A stretch of DNA of 64,000 nucleotides, taken from assembly GCA_963746315.1 (NCBI GenBank), contig CAVVAR010000010.1, positions 248,001 to 312,000 on the forward strand, written 5' to 3'. A program made the translations under genes and the position numbers. This DNA is from Ga0077555 sp963746315. GTDB taxonomy: Bacteria; Pseudomonadota; Alphaproteobacteria; Rhizobiales; Hyphomicrobiaceae. The first letter of the stretch is position 1, and each line of letters begins with the position of its first letter. The notes under the pieces are model-generated. The model searched no databases. It was not told where the DNA came from and saw only the letters and a program-made list of their open reading frames with translations. Shown here piece after piece: positions 16,552 through 25,118 of this stretch.

Positions 16552-16896
16552 TCATTGGCGCCACAGCAAACCGAATGCCCCATAGGAAGCGATCAGCGTC
16601 ACGAGCGCACCGACGATCCAAATTCCCACCATCGCGATGACGTCGATCGGTCCTCCGAGATCACCCAGACGCGAACTCGTCACAATCAGCACGAGCCAGA
16701 CTGCGACGATGCCACCCGCGATGCCAATCAACTCCGCCAGAACGAGCCGGCGCGCGCTCAGCCTGCGCTCACGTATCACCACAAAGGCGAGCGCGATCAC
16801 GACCGCTAGCGCGAGTACGACGAGCGTCCAGAATAGCCAGGAGCCGAACATCTCCTCGAACACAGCTAGCAGGGTTGAGACCGTCAACTCCTTCAT
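16552..16896 (-). CDS. Small membrane protein, possibly DUF5368, linked to the SQR-like gene
   Basis: 114 residues with three hydrophobic spans: about 18-41 (FWTLVVLALAVVIALAFVVI), 52-72 (LAELIGIAGGIVAVWLVLIV) and 84-108 (IDVIAMVGIWIVGALVTLIA). It begins MKELTVSTLLAVFEEMFGSW. From memory, proteins of this size and layout beside SQR-like genes are classed as DUF5368; I am only moderately sure. It lies 12 bp downstream of the sulfide:quinone-oxidoreductase-like gene on the same strand, so it is probably in the same operon and may help membrane attachment or quinone access. Confidence 0.65.
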   Translation of the reverse strand: MKELTVSTLLAVFEEMFGSWLFWTLVVLALAVVIALAFVVIRERRLSARRLVLAELIGIAGGIVAVWLVLIVTSSRLGDLGGPIDVIAMVGIWIVGALVTLIASYGAFGLLWRQ

Positions 16897-16908
16897 GATC
16901 GTTCCTCC

Positions 16909-18243
16909 TCAGGCGCGTCCGCGCAACATGGCCAGATAGGTGGGCTTGAGAGCGATCTCCTTCATCAGCCAGCTGATCCAGAGTTCCTCCAACGGCGCGA
17001 TGATCCCCGGAAACGACGGCACGAGGTTGTTGTTGTAGTCGAACTCTACCAGCATCGCGCGACCGATCCGCGTGATGAGCGGGCAGGACGTGTAGCCGTT
17101 ATAGGTGGCATCCGACTTGCGGCCGGCGATGTCGGCAACGATGTGATCAACGGCAACGGGCGCCTGCCACTTGACGCTGGCCGCCGTTTTCCCCTTCGGC
17201 ACGCCAGCAACGTCACCCACCGCGAACACGTTGGGAAAGCGAGTGTGGCGCAAGGTTGCTTTGTCGACTTCGACCCAGCCGTCGGCCGCGAACGGACCTG
17301 ACTGCCAGGCGAGCGGACTTTTTCGTACGGCGGCCGGCGCCCGCATGGGCGGCACGACATTGATGAAGTCGTAGCCGATCTCCGCAGGGCCTTTCGGCGT
17401 CTCGAACGTGGCGACCTTGCGGCCGGGCTCGATCCGCTTCAGGACGTGGCTGTAGACGACGTCGATGCCGCGCTCGGCAAAGAGCATGCGCACCTTCTCG
17501 CTGACGATCGGCACGCCGAACAGCGCGCCGGCATGCGCGGCGTAGGTCAGTTTCGTTTTCTGCCGCGTTCCTTTGCGTCGGGCATAGTCGTCCGTGATGA
17601 AAGCGTACTTGAGCGGTGCTCCGGCGCACTTCATCTCCGTCGCCGGACGCAGAAACAGACCCGCCCCCCCTTTCTCGGTGAAGCGCGACATCTCCTCCCA
17701 AGTCCTGCGCGCGCCCTCCGGACCTGCGTAGACGCTGCCGATACCGTCGCGTCCGATCAGGTCGGTCGTCATACCCTCGATTGCCGCGTAATCGAGGTCG
17801 AGGCCGGTCGCGACGACGAGAAAGTCGTAGTCAAGGTTTCTGCCGGTCGAGGTCACCACCCGATTGGTCTGAGGGTCGAACTCTGCGACCGCCGCCTCGA
17901 TCAGCTCGACGCCTGGGGGCACCCACTCCTGTGTGCTTGAGACGGGATATCCGGGCGGCTTCAGCCCGGCAGCGACGAGCGTGTAGCCCGGCTGATAGTA
18001 GTGCTGCTTGCGGGCGTCGAGCAGAGCGATGCGCGCACCATCGAGCTGCGCGGCCAGACGATTGGCCACGGTCAGCCCCGCCGCGCCTGCACCGGCAATG
18101 AGGATCCGCGCTTTCGTGGCCACCTTAGCAGCGGCGGCGCCAGACAGCGGCACCACTCCGGCCGCCAGCCCGGCACCTCCAATTGCTAGCAATCGCCGCC
18201 GTGAGAGGCCTGGGCCCCTCCGACGAGGTTCGAACTTCGCCAT
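16909..18243 (-). CDS. NAD(P)/FAD-dependent oxidoreductase, sulfide:quinone oxidoreductase-like, with Tat signal
   Basis: 444 residues from the ATG at 18243 (GGAG ribosome-binding site); an upstream start at 18303 would bury the signal. The N-terminus, LSRRRLLAIGGAGLAAGVVP, is a twin-arginine signal. The FAD motif ILIAGAGAAGLTVANRLAAQ follows. Two cysteines sit where type II sulfide:quinone oxidoreductases have theirs: Cys206 in EMKCAGAPLKYAF and Cys387 in GYTSCPLITRIG. The C-terminal segment EFDYNNNLVPSFP also fits that class. The predicted reaction is oxidation of sulfide with transfer of electrons to quinone. Export by Tat suggests periplasmic action, closer to flavocytochrome c subunits. 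Confidence 0.82.
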   Translation of the reverse strand: MAKFEPRRRGPGLSRRRLLAIGGAGLAAGVVPLSGAAAAKVATKARILIAGAGAAGLTVANRLAAQLDGARIALLDARKQHYYQPGYTLVAAGLKPPGYPVSSTQEWVPPGVELIEAAVAEFDPQTNRVVTSTGRNLDYDFLVVATGLDLDYAAIEGMTTDLIGRDGIGSVYAGPEGARRTWEEMSRFTEKGGAGLFLRPATEMKCAGAPLKYAFITDDYARRKGTRQKTKLTYAAHAGALFGVPIVSEKVRMLFAERGIDVVYSHVLKRIEPGRKVATFETPKGPAEIGYDFINVVPPMRAPAAVRKSPLAWQSGPFAADGWVEVDKATLRHTRFPNVFAVGDVAGVPKGKTAASVKWQAPVAVDHIVADIAGRKSDATYNGYTSCPLITRIGRAMLVEFDYNNNLVPSFPGIIAPLEELWISWLMKEIALKPTYLAMLRGRA

Positions 18244-18501
18244 CTCATGCTCCAAATCCCCAGGTGACGCGTGAAGCATTCCCCCGTCAGAGCCGGGCCG
18301 CATTGCGTCCAGTCAATGTGGCACCGCCACCCGTATGGCTACTGGCGGACATGAGTTGCAGGCATTCCAGCTGGATATCCGCAGGTGCTGGCGCTCAGCG
18401 ATGGGCGGACGCAAAGCCGCGCCGATGTGGGCGGTCAGGTCGACAGAATCAGCTTTGCTGGGGCATAAGGTGCGTTGCGATCGGGCTGGGCAGGACCGGG
18501 C

Positions 18502-21500
18502 ATGCACATCACGCGACTACGGCTGCTCGGCTTCAAGTCGTTCGTGGAGCCGACGGAGCTTTGGATCGAGCCGGGGCTGACGGGCGTCGTCGGCCCGAAC
18601 GGCTGCGGCAAGTCGAACCTGCTCGAGGCGCTGCGCTGGGTAATGGGCGAGACCTCGTACAAGGCGATGCGCGCTTCGGCGATGGAGGACGTGATCTTCG
18701 CCGGCACCACGGCGCGCCCGGCCCGCAACTGGGCCGAGGTGACGATGTTCGTCGACAACGCGGCGCGCAAGGCCCCGCCGGGCTTCAACGATAACGACGT
18801 GCTGGAGCTGACCCGCCGCATCGAGCGCGACATGGGCTCGGCCTATCGCATCAACGGCCGCGACGTGCGCGCGCGCGACGTCAAGGTGCTGTTCGAGGAC
18901 GCCGCGACCGGCGCGCGTTCGCCGGCACTGGTGCGGCAGGGCCAGATCGGCGAGATCGTCAACGCCAAGCCCGAGCAGCGCCGTCGCATCCTGGAGGACG
19001 CCGCGGGTGTCGCCGGGTTGCATACGCGCCGCCACGAGGCGGAGCTGAGGCTCAAGGCGGCCGAGGACAATCTGGCGCGCATCGGCGACGTGCTCGGCGG
19101 CCTGTCGAGCCAGGTCGAGGGCCTGAAGCGGCAGGCGCGGCAGGCCAGGCGCTATCGCGAGCTTTCGGGAGAGATCCGGCGTGCGGAGGCGCTGGCGGCG
19201 CATCTGGCGTGGATGGCGGCGCAAGCGGACGTCGAGGCCGGCGAGGGTGCCTTGCGCGAGGCGCTGATCCGGCTCGCGGAGGCGACCGAGGCCGAGGCGC
19301 GGGCGCTCGCCGAGGAGGCCACGATCGCCGAAGGGCTCCCGGCGCTGCGCGAGGCGGAGGCGATGAAGGGCGCCGCGGTGGCGCGGCTCCGGATCGAACG
19401 GGAGACGTTCGAAAAAGAGGCCGAGCGGTTGCAGCGGCGCCGGGACGAGCTGGAGGCGCGCGTCGCGCAGCTCGACCGCGATGTCGCGCGCGAGAATGGG
19501 CTCGCGGCCGAAGCGGCCGAGGTGATGGCCCGGCTCGACGACGAGACGGCCGAGATCGCCGAGCACGCCGATGGCGATGCGGAACGCGAGATCGACGCCG
19601 AGAAGGCGCTGGCCGCAGCAGACGCGGCGCTGCGGGATGCCGAGGCGGCGCTGTCGGCGGCGACGCGACGGGCCTTCGAGGCGCGGGCGCGGCGTCAGAG
19701 CCTGGAACGCGGTCGCGCGGAACGGCAATCGGCAGTGGAGAAGGCGAAGCGCGAGCTGATGGCACTCGAAGGCCAGCGCCGCGAGGTTGCCGCGCGGGCG
19801 CCCGATGCGGCGCGTCACACATCGCTGAGCGAGGCCGCAACGCGTCTCGCCGCCGACGTCGAGACGGTGGAGGCGCAAACCCTCGCGGCGGAGGAGCAGC
19901 TGGAGGCACTGGCAGCGTCGGCGGCGGCGGCTCGCGAGGCAGCCACGGCGGCGCGTCTCGAGGCCAGCCGGATCGCGACGGAGATCGCGACGCTCGAGAA
20001 ATTCCTGCTGCCGGTCGGCGGACGCAATCTGCCGCCCGTGGTCGACCGCATGACCGTCGCGCCGGGGCTCGAGATGGCGCTCGTTGCCGCGCTCGGCGAG
20101 GATCTCGACGCGCCCGCGGAGGAGACCGCGGCTCTGCACTGGCGGCTCGTTGCCGGCGGCGACGATGATCCGCCGCTGCCGAAGGGCGCCGAGCCGCTGC
20201 TCATGAACATCGAGGGGCCGCCGGAGCTGAGGCGGCGCCTGAGGCAGATCGGCCTCGTCACGCGCGCCGAGGGGCGGCGGCTGCAGGACCAGCTCGAGCC
20301 CGGCCAGCGGCTCGTCTCGCGCGAGGGGGACCTGTGGCGGTGGGACGGGTTCGTGGCAGCGTCCGAGGCACCATCGGCGGCGGCGGTGCGGCTCGCGGAG
20401 AGGAACCGGCTCAGCCAGCTCAAGGCGCGCGAGACGGCACTGGAGCGCGAGGCGGCGATGCGCGCGCAGGTCGCCGAGCGGGCGGCCCAACGGCTCGCGG
20501 CAGGCGAAGGCGAGGCGCGGCGGCTCCGGCATCTGTGGCGCGACACGCAGAGCGAGCTGGCGCGGGCGAAAGACGCGCTCGGGACCATCGAGCGTCAGGC
20601 GCGCGAAACGGAGCAGCGGCTCGTCACCCTCGACGAGGCCCGTGAGCGGATCGCGGACACGATCGCCGAGGCCGAGGAGCAATTGCTCGACGCGGAGACC
20701 GCGATCGAGACGCTCGATGCCGACGAGGGCCTGGAGGACAGCGTGACGGCCGCAGAGGCTGCGGCGCAGGCAGCACGGCAGACACACGCGGAGCGGCGCG
20801 AGGCGGCGCAGACACTGTCGCGCGAGCGGCGGCAGCGGTCCGAGCGCGCCGAGGCGATCCGGCGCGAGCGCGAACGGTGGGTGGCGCGCACGACCGACGC
20901 GGGGCGCCAGCTCGAGGCACTGCGTGCCCGCCGCGCCGAGATCGCCACGGAGCTTGCCGCGCTCGACGACCTGCCGGCGGTGCTGGACGAGCGGCGCGAG
21001 CAGCTGGCCGAGGCGCTGGTATCGGCCGAGCGGCAGCGCCAGGAAGCGGCCGATCACCACACCGGAACCGAAACGGCGCTGAGGCGCGCGCAACAGGCGC
21101 TCCGGGCGGCGCAGGGCGTGGTGACGGAGGCCCGCGAGGCCCGTGCCCGCACCGACGCCCAGCTCGAGGCCGCGCGTGCCAAGCGCGCCGATGAGGGCCG
21201 CCGCATTCGCGAAACGCTGGAGATGGCGCCCGAGGAGTGCCTCGCGCACAGCGGCACGGTGCCCGGTGCCAAGCTGCCACCGCTGACCGACGTCGAGCGC
21301 CAGCTCGGCAGGCTCAGGTCCGAGCGCGACCGTCTCGGCGGCGTCAATCTCAATGCCGAGGAGGAGTTGTCGCGGCTCTCGGACGAGCACGACAAGCTCG
21401 ACGCCGAGCGCGCCGACGTGGAGGCTGCCGTCCTCAAGCTGCGGGGCGCCATCGGGCAGCTCAACCGCGAGGCGAAGAAGCGGCTGGGCGAGGCCTTCAA

Positions 21501-21981
21501 GACGGTGGACGGGCATTTCCGCCGCCTGTTCGGCACGCTCTTCGGCGGCGGGGAGGCCCGCCTCGAGATGATCGAGAGCGAGGAGGACCCGCTGGAGGGC
21601 GGCCTCGAGATCATCGCCAAGCCGCCGGGGAAGAAGCCGGCCACGCTGTCGCTTCTTTCGGGCGGCGAGCAGACGCTGACGGCGCTGTCTCTCATCTTCG
21701 CGGTGTTCCTGACCAATCCGTCGCCGATCTGCGTGCTCGACGAGGTCGACGCACCGCTCGACGATTCGAACGTCGACCGCTTCTGTACGCTGATGGAGCG
21801 AATGGCCTCCGAGACCGAGACGCGGTTCCTGGTCATCACGCATCACCCGATGACCATGGCCCGCATGGACCGCCTGTTCGGTGTCACCATGGCCGAGAAA
21901 GGCGTGTCTCAGCTCGTCTCCGTCGACCTCGCCACCGCCGAGCGCATCGTCGAGGACGACGAGGGGCAAGTGGCGGTGTGA
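18502..21981 (+). CDS. smc: Chromosome segregation protein SMC
   Basis: 1159 residues from the ATG at 18502 (MHITRLRLLGFKSF), the universal SMC start; a start at 18475 adds nine non-conserved residues. Walker A is GPNGCGKSN (residues 31-39). Two long coiled coils rich in Ala, Arg and Glu flank a central hinge-like region around FLLPVGGRNLPPVVDRMTVA. The C-terminal ABC signature and Walker B read LSLLSGGEQTLTALSLIFAV and CVLDEVDAPLDDSNVDRF, followed by FLVITHHPMTMARMDRLFGV. SMC condenses and segregates chromosomes with ScpA and ScpB, which are not in the window. It follows the DsbA genes at the usual place, although sqr and its small neighbour lie between on the other strand. Confidence 0.97.
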   Translation: MHITRLRLLGFKSFVEPTELWIEPGLTGVVGPNGCGKSNLLEALRWVMGETSYKAMRASAMEDVIFAGTTARPARNWAEVTMFVDNAARKAPPGFNDNDVLELTRRIERDMGSAYRINGRDVRARDVKVLFEDAATGARSPALVRQGQIGEIVNAKPEQRRRILEDAAGVAGLHTRRHEAELRLKAAEDNLARIGDVLGGLSSQVEGLKRQARQARRYRELSGEIRRAEALAAHLAWMAAQADVEAGEGALREALIRLAEATEAEARALAEEATIAEGLPALREAEAMKGAAVARLRIERETFEKEAERLQRRRDELEARVAQLDRDVARENGLAAEAAEVMARLDDETAEIAEHADGDAEREIDAEKALAAADAALRDAEAALSAATRRAFEARARRQSLERGRAERQSAVEKAKRELMALEGQRREVAARAPDAARHTSLSEAATRLAADVETVEAQTLAAEEQLEALAASAAAAREAATAARLEASRIATEIATLEKFLLPVGGRNLPPVVDRMTVAPGLEMALVAALGEDLDAPAEETAALHWRLVAGGDDDPPLPKGAEPLLMNIEGPPELRRRLRQIGLVTRAEGRRLQDQLEPGQRLVSREGDLWRWDGFVAASEAPSAAAVRLAERNRLSQLKARETALEREAAMRAQVAERAAQRLAAGEGEARRLRHLWRDTQSELARAKDALGTIERQARETEQRLVTLDEARERIADTIAEAEEQLLDAETAIETLDADEGLEDSVTAAEAAAQAARQTHAERREAAQTLSRERRQRSERAEAIRRERERWVARTTDAGRQLEALRARRAEIATELAALDDLPAVLDERREQLAEALVSAERQRQEAADHHTGTETALRRAQQALRAAQGVVTEAREARARTDAQLEAARAKRADEGRRIRETLEMAPEECLAHSGTVPGAKLPPLTDVERQLGRLRSERDRLGGVNLNAEEELSRLSDEHDKLDAERADVEAAVLKLRGAIGQLNREAKKRLGEAFKTVDGHFRRLFGTLFGGGEARLEMIESEEDPLEGGLEIIAKPPGKKPATLSLLSGGEQTLTALSLIFAVFLTNPSPICVLDEVDAPLDDSNVDRFCTLMERMASETETRFLVITHHPMTMARMDRLFGVTMAEKGVSQLVSVDLATAERIVEDDEGQVAV

Positions 21982-22375
21982 GCCCGTTTCACGATGTCAA
22001 ACAGCGACGCGCAGGATACGCGCAGCCGCCGTTGCGGGGATAAGTCCGGGGCGAAGGCGTACGGGAAGGACAATGATGGTGCGCGGGTGGCTTGCCTGGC
22101 AGGCGCTGCCAAGCACAACCCCTCCCCTGGTTCGGTGTCAGTGGCGACCCTCCGGACCACGGCGCGCCGGAACATGAAGCTCACGCAAGCGCTACATAAA
22201 TTGTTTGACGGCTCTTGAAGTATTCTGATCGCGCACTTACTTCCGATCCGTATCCGGGCCCCTCTGGCGCTCACGGCGGTGAGCGCGATGTCGGATAGTG
22301 ACTTCAGCATCGCGGACGCGGCGAAGCTTTCGTCTCATTCAATCGAGACGATGCTGCAGAACATGGGCCCGTTAC
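21982..22375 (+). promoter_or_regulatory. 394-bp spacer before terC with two leader hairpins
   Basis: No gene is supported here. Two perfect stems stand in the last 110 bp before the terC start: GCGCTCAC (22267-22274) with GTGAGCGC (22279-22286) around a GGCG loop, and TCGTCTC (22330-22336) with GAGACGA (22345-22351). terC/alx genes often carry a manganese-sensing yybP-ykoY riboswitch, but I do not find its conserved core here. The stems may be leader structure or chance. Confidence 0.35.
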
Positions 22376-23368
22376 ATGGACTTCCTTTTCACTACTTTTT
22401 TGGGTACGTCAGCTTGGTTCTGGCTGGCCTTCTTAGGTCTTGTCGTCGCGCTTACAGCGTTCGACCTCGGCATATTGAACAAAGAAGACAAAGAGATGGG
22501 AATAGCCGAGAGCCTCAAGCTCTCGGCTTATTACATTGTCATTGCGCTTCTCTTCGGGGTCTGGGTCTGGTTCGAGAAAGGCGCCGAGTCTGGAGTTTTA
22601 TATTACACTGGATTTTTTATTGAAAAGGCGCTTTCAATCGACAACGTGTTCGTCATAAGTTTGATTTTCACGTACTTTGCCATACCTCGCCGCTACCAGT
22701 ACCGGGCGCTCTTATGGGGCATCATCGCCGTTATCGTGCTGCGTGGCATCATGATCGCGCTTGGCGCGGCAATGGTTCAGCAATTCTACTGGGTGCTCTA
22801 CATCTTCGCGGCTTTCCTGATCGCAACCGGCGTCAAGATGCTCTTCGCCGGCGAGCAGCCGATGGATGTATCGAAGAACCCGCTCGTGGCTTTCATGAAC
22901 AGGCATTTCCGGGTCACGCCCGATTTGCATGGGCAGAAATTCATCGTCAAGTTGAAGGACGAGAAAACCGGCAGGGAAGTTCGCGCCATCACGCCACTTC
23001 TGCTCGCGCTCATCGTGATCAATCTCGCTGATCTGGTGTTTGCCGTGGATTCGGTTCCGGCGATCTTCGCGATAACCACCGACACGTTCATCGTCTATAC
23101 GTCGAACATCATGGCGATCCTCGGCCTGAGGGCGCTCTACTTCGCACTCGCTGCAATGGTCCACCGGTTCCACTACCTGAAGTATGCGCTGGCTCTGGTG
23201 CTCGTCTTCATCGGCTCGAAGATCTTTGTCTCCGATTTCCTCCTAAGCGGCGGGAAATTTCCGCCAATCCTGAGTCTGTTGGTGACTGTCGCGCTCATCC
23301 TTGGCGGCATCGTCTACTCGCTTTGGAAAACGCGGGGCGACAATCACCAGGCGGAAGTGGCGCGATAG
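22376..23368 (+). CDS. TerC/Alx family integral membrane protein
   Basis: 330 residues from the ATG at 22376 (MDFLFTTFLGTSAWF). It has about nine membrane spans. Signature segments are TGFFIEKALSIDNVFVISLI, with its acidic pair Glu/Asp in the membrane, and NLADLVFAVDSVPAIFAITT, with two membrane aspartates likely to bind metal. A charged cytoplasmic loop lies between (residues about 165-210). The family includes E. coli Alx and tellurite-resistance TerC. Alx-type members export manganese, and others may load secreted metalloproteins; no ter genes are nearby, so an Alx-like role is more likely. A UspA protein follows 12 bp downstream, probably in the same operon. Confidence 0.9.
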   Translation: MDFLFTTFLGTSAWFWLAFLGLVVALTAFDLGILNKEDKEMGIAESLKLSAYYIVIALLFGVWVWFEKGAESGVLYYTGFFIEKALSIDNVFVISLIFTYFAIPRRYQYRALLWGIIAVIVLRGIMIALGAAMVQQFYWVLYIFAAFLIATGVKMLFAGEQPMDVSKNPLVAFMNRHFRVTPDLHGQKFIVKLKDEKTGREVRAITPLLLALIVINLADLVFAVDSVPAIFAITTDTFIVYTSNIMAILGLRALYFALAAMVHRFHYLKYALALVLVFIGSKIFVSDFLLSGGKFPPILSLLVTVALILGGIVYSLWKTRGDNHQAEVAR

Positions 23369-23380
23369 CGGAGTAAAGTC

Positions 23381-24163
23381 ATGACGATAAAGTCTGTTCT
23401 TCTCTTCACGCCGACCGAGCTTGGCCAAGTCGACCGAGGCCCCGCAGCCTACGCGATCAGCGTCGCACAGGCACACGCGGCCCATCTCACGATCTTCACC
23501 GTCGCGCTCGATGTAACCACGCCAGGGCTGAAAACCGATATAGCCTCTGTCGCTTCTGCTTTGCAGCGTGCGGCGGAGGCAGCGGGCGTGAGGTGCAGTC
23601 TCGTCACCACGCACTCGCATGCGCTCGGCGTGCACGAGGTGATCGCTGAGCATGCCCGGCTGCATGATCTGATCGTCGTGGGCTGTACAGGATTAAGCGT
23701 TCTGAGCGAGCGGCAGGTTGCCGAGCATCTGCTCTTCGAGAGTGGTCGTCCGGTCATCGTGGTACCGGCGACCCATTCCGCGCCATATCGTGCTGAAGTC
23801 GTAGCTGTCGCCTGGGACAACACCGCCGCGGCTGCACGCGCGCTTGGCGACACGCTCGCGCTGCTCGGGCCAACCCGCGCTCATTTGTTGACCATCACTG
23901 GTGAGAAGCCCCTCCCGACCGACCTGAACTCCCAGAGGTTGGTCGAAACGATCGAGCGCCGGGGGGTCACTGCGAACCATGACGTCGTCCCACTCGGAAC
24001 GCGGACGATTGCGACCGCCCTCCAGGACGAGGCTGCTCGGCACGGCGCCACGCTGCTTTGCATGGGAGCCTACGGACACTCGCGCCTTCGACGTTTCGTG
24101 TTTGGCAGCGCGACGGCCGATCTGCTTCGCAGCAACAAGGTCCCGACGCTCATGTCCCATTGA
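23381..24163 (+). CDS. Universal stress protein family protein (two UspA domains)
   Basis: 260 residues comprising two UspA-like domains. The first covers residues 1-135: SVLLFTPTELGQVDRGPAAY, then DLIVVGCTGLS and GRPVIVVPA. The second covers 140-258: VVAVAWDNTAAAARALGDTL, ending with CMGAYGHSRLRRFVFGSATA, the G-x2-G-x9-G(S/T) type nucleotide-binding pattern. Double-domain proteins of this sort are common in soil proteobacteria and respond to general stress. It lies 12 bp after terC and is probably co-transcribed with it. Confidence 0.88.
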   Translation: MTIKSVLLFTPTELGQVDRGPAAYAISVAQAHAAHLTIFTVALDVTTPGLKTDIASVASALQRAAEAAGVRCSLVTTHSHALGVHEVIAEHARLHDLIVVGCTGLSVLSERQVAEHLLFESGRPVIVVPATHSAPYRAEVVAVAWDNTAAAARALGDTLALLGPTRAHLLTITGEKPLPTDLNSQRLVETIERRGVTANHDVVPLGTRTIATALQDEAARHGATLLCMGAYGHSRLRRFVFGSATADLLRSNKVPTLMSH

Positions 24164-24445
24164 TAGGACCCAGCGGAGGCGCCCACCAGCAACTGGCGAC
24201 CGTGCTCGCCCGGTCTGCGCTCAGAAACTTGCAGAGCCTCCCTCTGCAGCCGATCGGATCGGCCGATGGTCAAGGCATGGAGACGCCAGCGGCTATGGTT
24301 CAGAGATTGATGCGTTAGCGGGGGCTGCGGCGTCGATTCTCCGGCATCTGATAGGGAAGCTCGCGCGCATCGTTTGAGCACGGCCCTACCCACCCAACCC
24401 GAGATCTCGGGGGGTGGGCTTCGCTCAGCGGTGGGACGTCGAGGC

Positions 24446-24733
24446 TCAGCCTCTGCGGGACTCGAGCCAGGACTGGGCCATCCCGCCGACGGTATCGGCG
24501 AGACCGGATCCCTGGAGAAGCTCGGAAATCTGCGCGGGATCAATCAAACTCGGATCGATGCCGTGCTGCTGGAGCAGCCCGAAGATCTCCCCCTGGCTCA
24601 AGCCGTCGAGCAGCGCTGGATCGACGCCGGCATTGCTAAGAAGCTCCGTGATTCCAGCCATATCCTGGGGCACTTGCGACTGACCTGATAGCAGGCCGCC
24701 GAAAAGCTCGGTGATCTTGCTCAAGTCGAACAT
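24446..24733 (-). CDS. Small protein with internal short repeats, function unknown
   Basis: 95 residues, acidic and helix-rich, with no membrane span or signal. Two related segments stand side by side: GVDPALLDGLSQGEIFGLLQ and GIDPSLIDPAQISELLQ, each beginning G-(V/I)-D-P-(A/S)-L-(L/I)-D. They resemble paired amphipathic helices. I recognise no family. The gene has an ATG start (MFDLSKITELFGGLLSGQSQ) with AAGGAGACGAGAG before it, a good ribosome-binding site, which supports real coding. It stands alone between uspA and the IS element. Confidence 0.6.
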   Translation of the reverse strand: MFDLSKITELFGGLLSGQSQVPQDMAGITELLSNAGVDPALLDGLSQGEIFGLLQQHGIDPSLIDPAQISELLQGSGLADTVGGMAQSWLESRRG

Positions 24734-25118
24734 CTCTCGTCTCCTTTATTGAGGTCGAGCGCGCACTGCTTTCGGCAGGCCCCGACCCGATGTGCGAAGC
24801 CGATCTCGCTGGGATTTGGCCCCAGGAGTCACCTTGCAGCAAAGGACCTCCTTCGCGTCTCTCTCAACTGGGGACCCGAGGTCGCTTCTTCCAATCGGCA
24901 CATGGTCGACGCTTCATCGGAAAAACCGATGGTGCCCCTAGAAGAGACGATGCGCTCCAGAGCCGAAGCATTTCGCCGCTCGCCGAGGAAGAGTTGAAGT
25001 GTGCCGGTCGCGAAACTTCGAGCTTCTGGCCCCTTGGCTACAAGAGCCCGCGTGCCGACGCCACATGGCAATTCGAGTGAAGCAAATGCTTCGCACATGC
25101 CATCGGTGGATCATCGCC
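24734..25118. other. 385-bp spacer, no convincing gene
   Basis: Open frames here are short and show no recognisable protein, start context or hydrophobic pattern. The region separates the small repeat protein from the IS630 element. It may hold remnants disturbed by the insertion, but I see nothing to support a call. Confidence 0.4.

Noticed and set aside
18517..21969. A 1150-codon open frame on the strand opposite smc
   Set aside because: It is antisense to a fully conserved SMC protein. In GC-rich DNA with strong third-position bias, open antisense frames of this kind arise from codon bias, and the translation shows no recognisable domain.
22226..22252. TGATCG-N17-CGTA upstream of terC, resembling the RpoE promoter motif
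   Set aside because: The -35 has a mismatch at its last base and the spacing is 17, whereas the three motifs in the RpoE locus all have exactly 16. It is far upstream of the start and could be chance.
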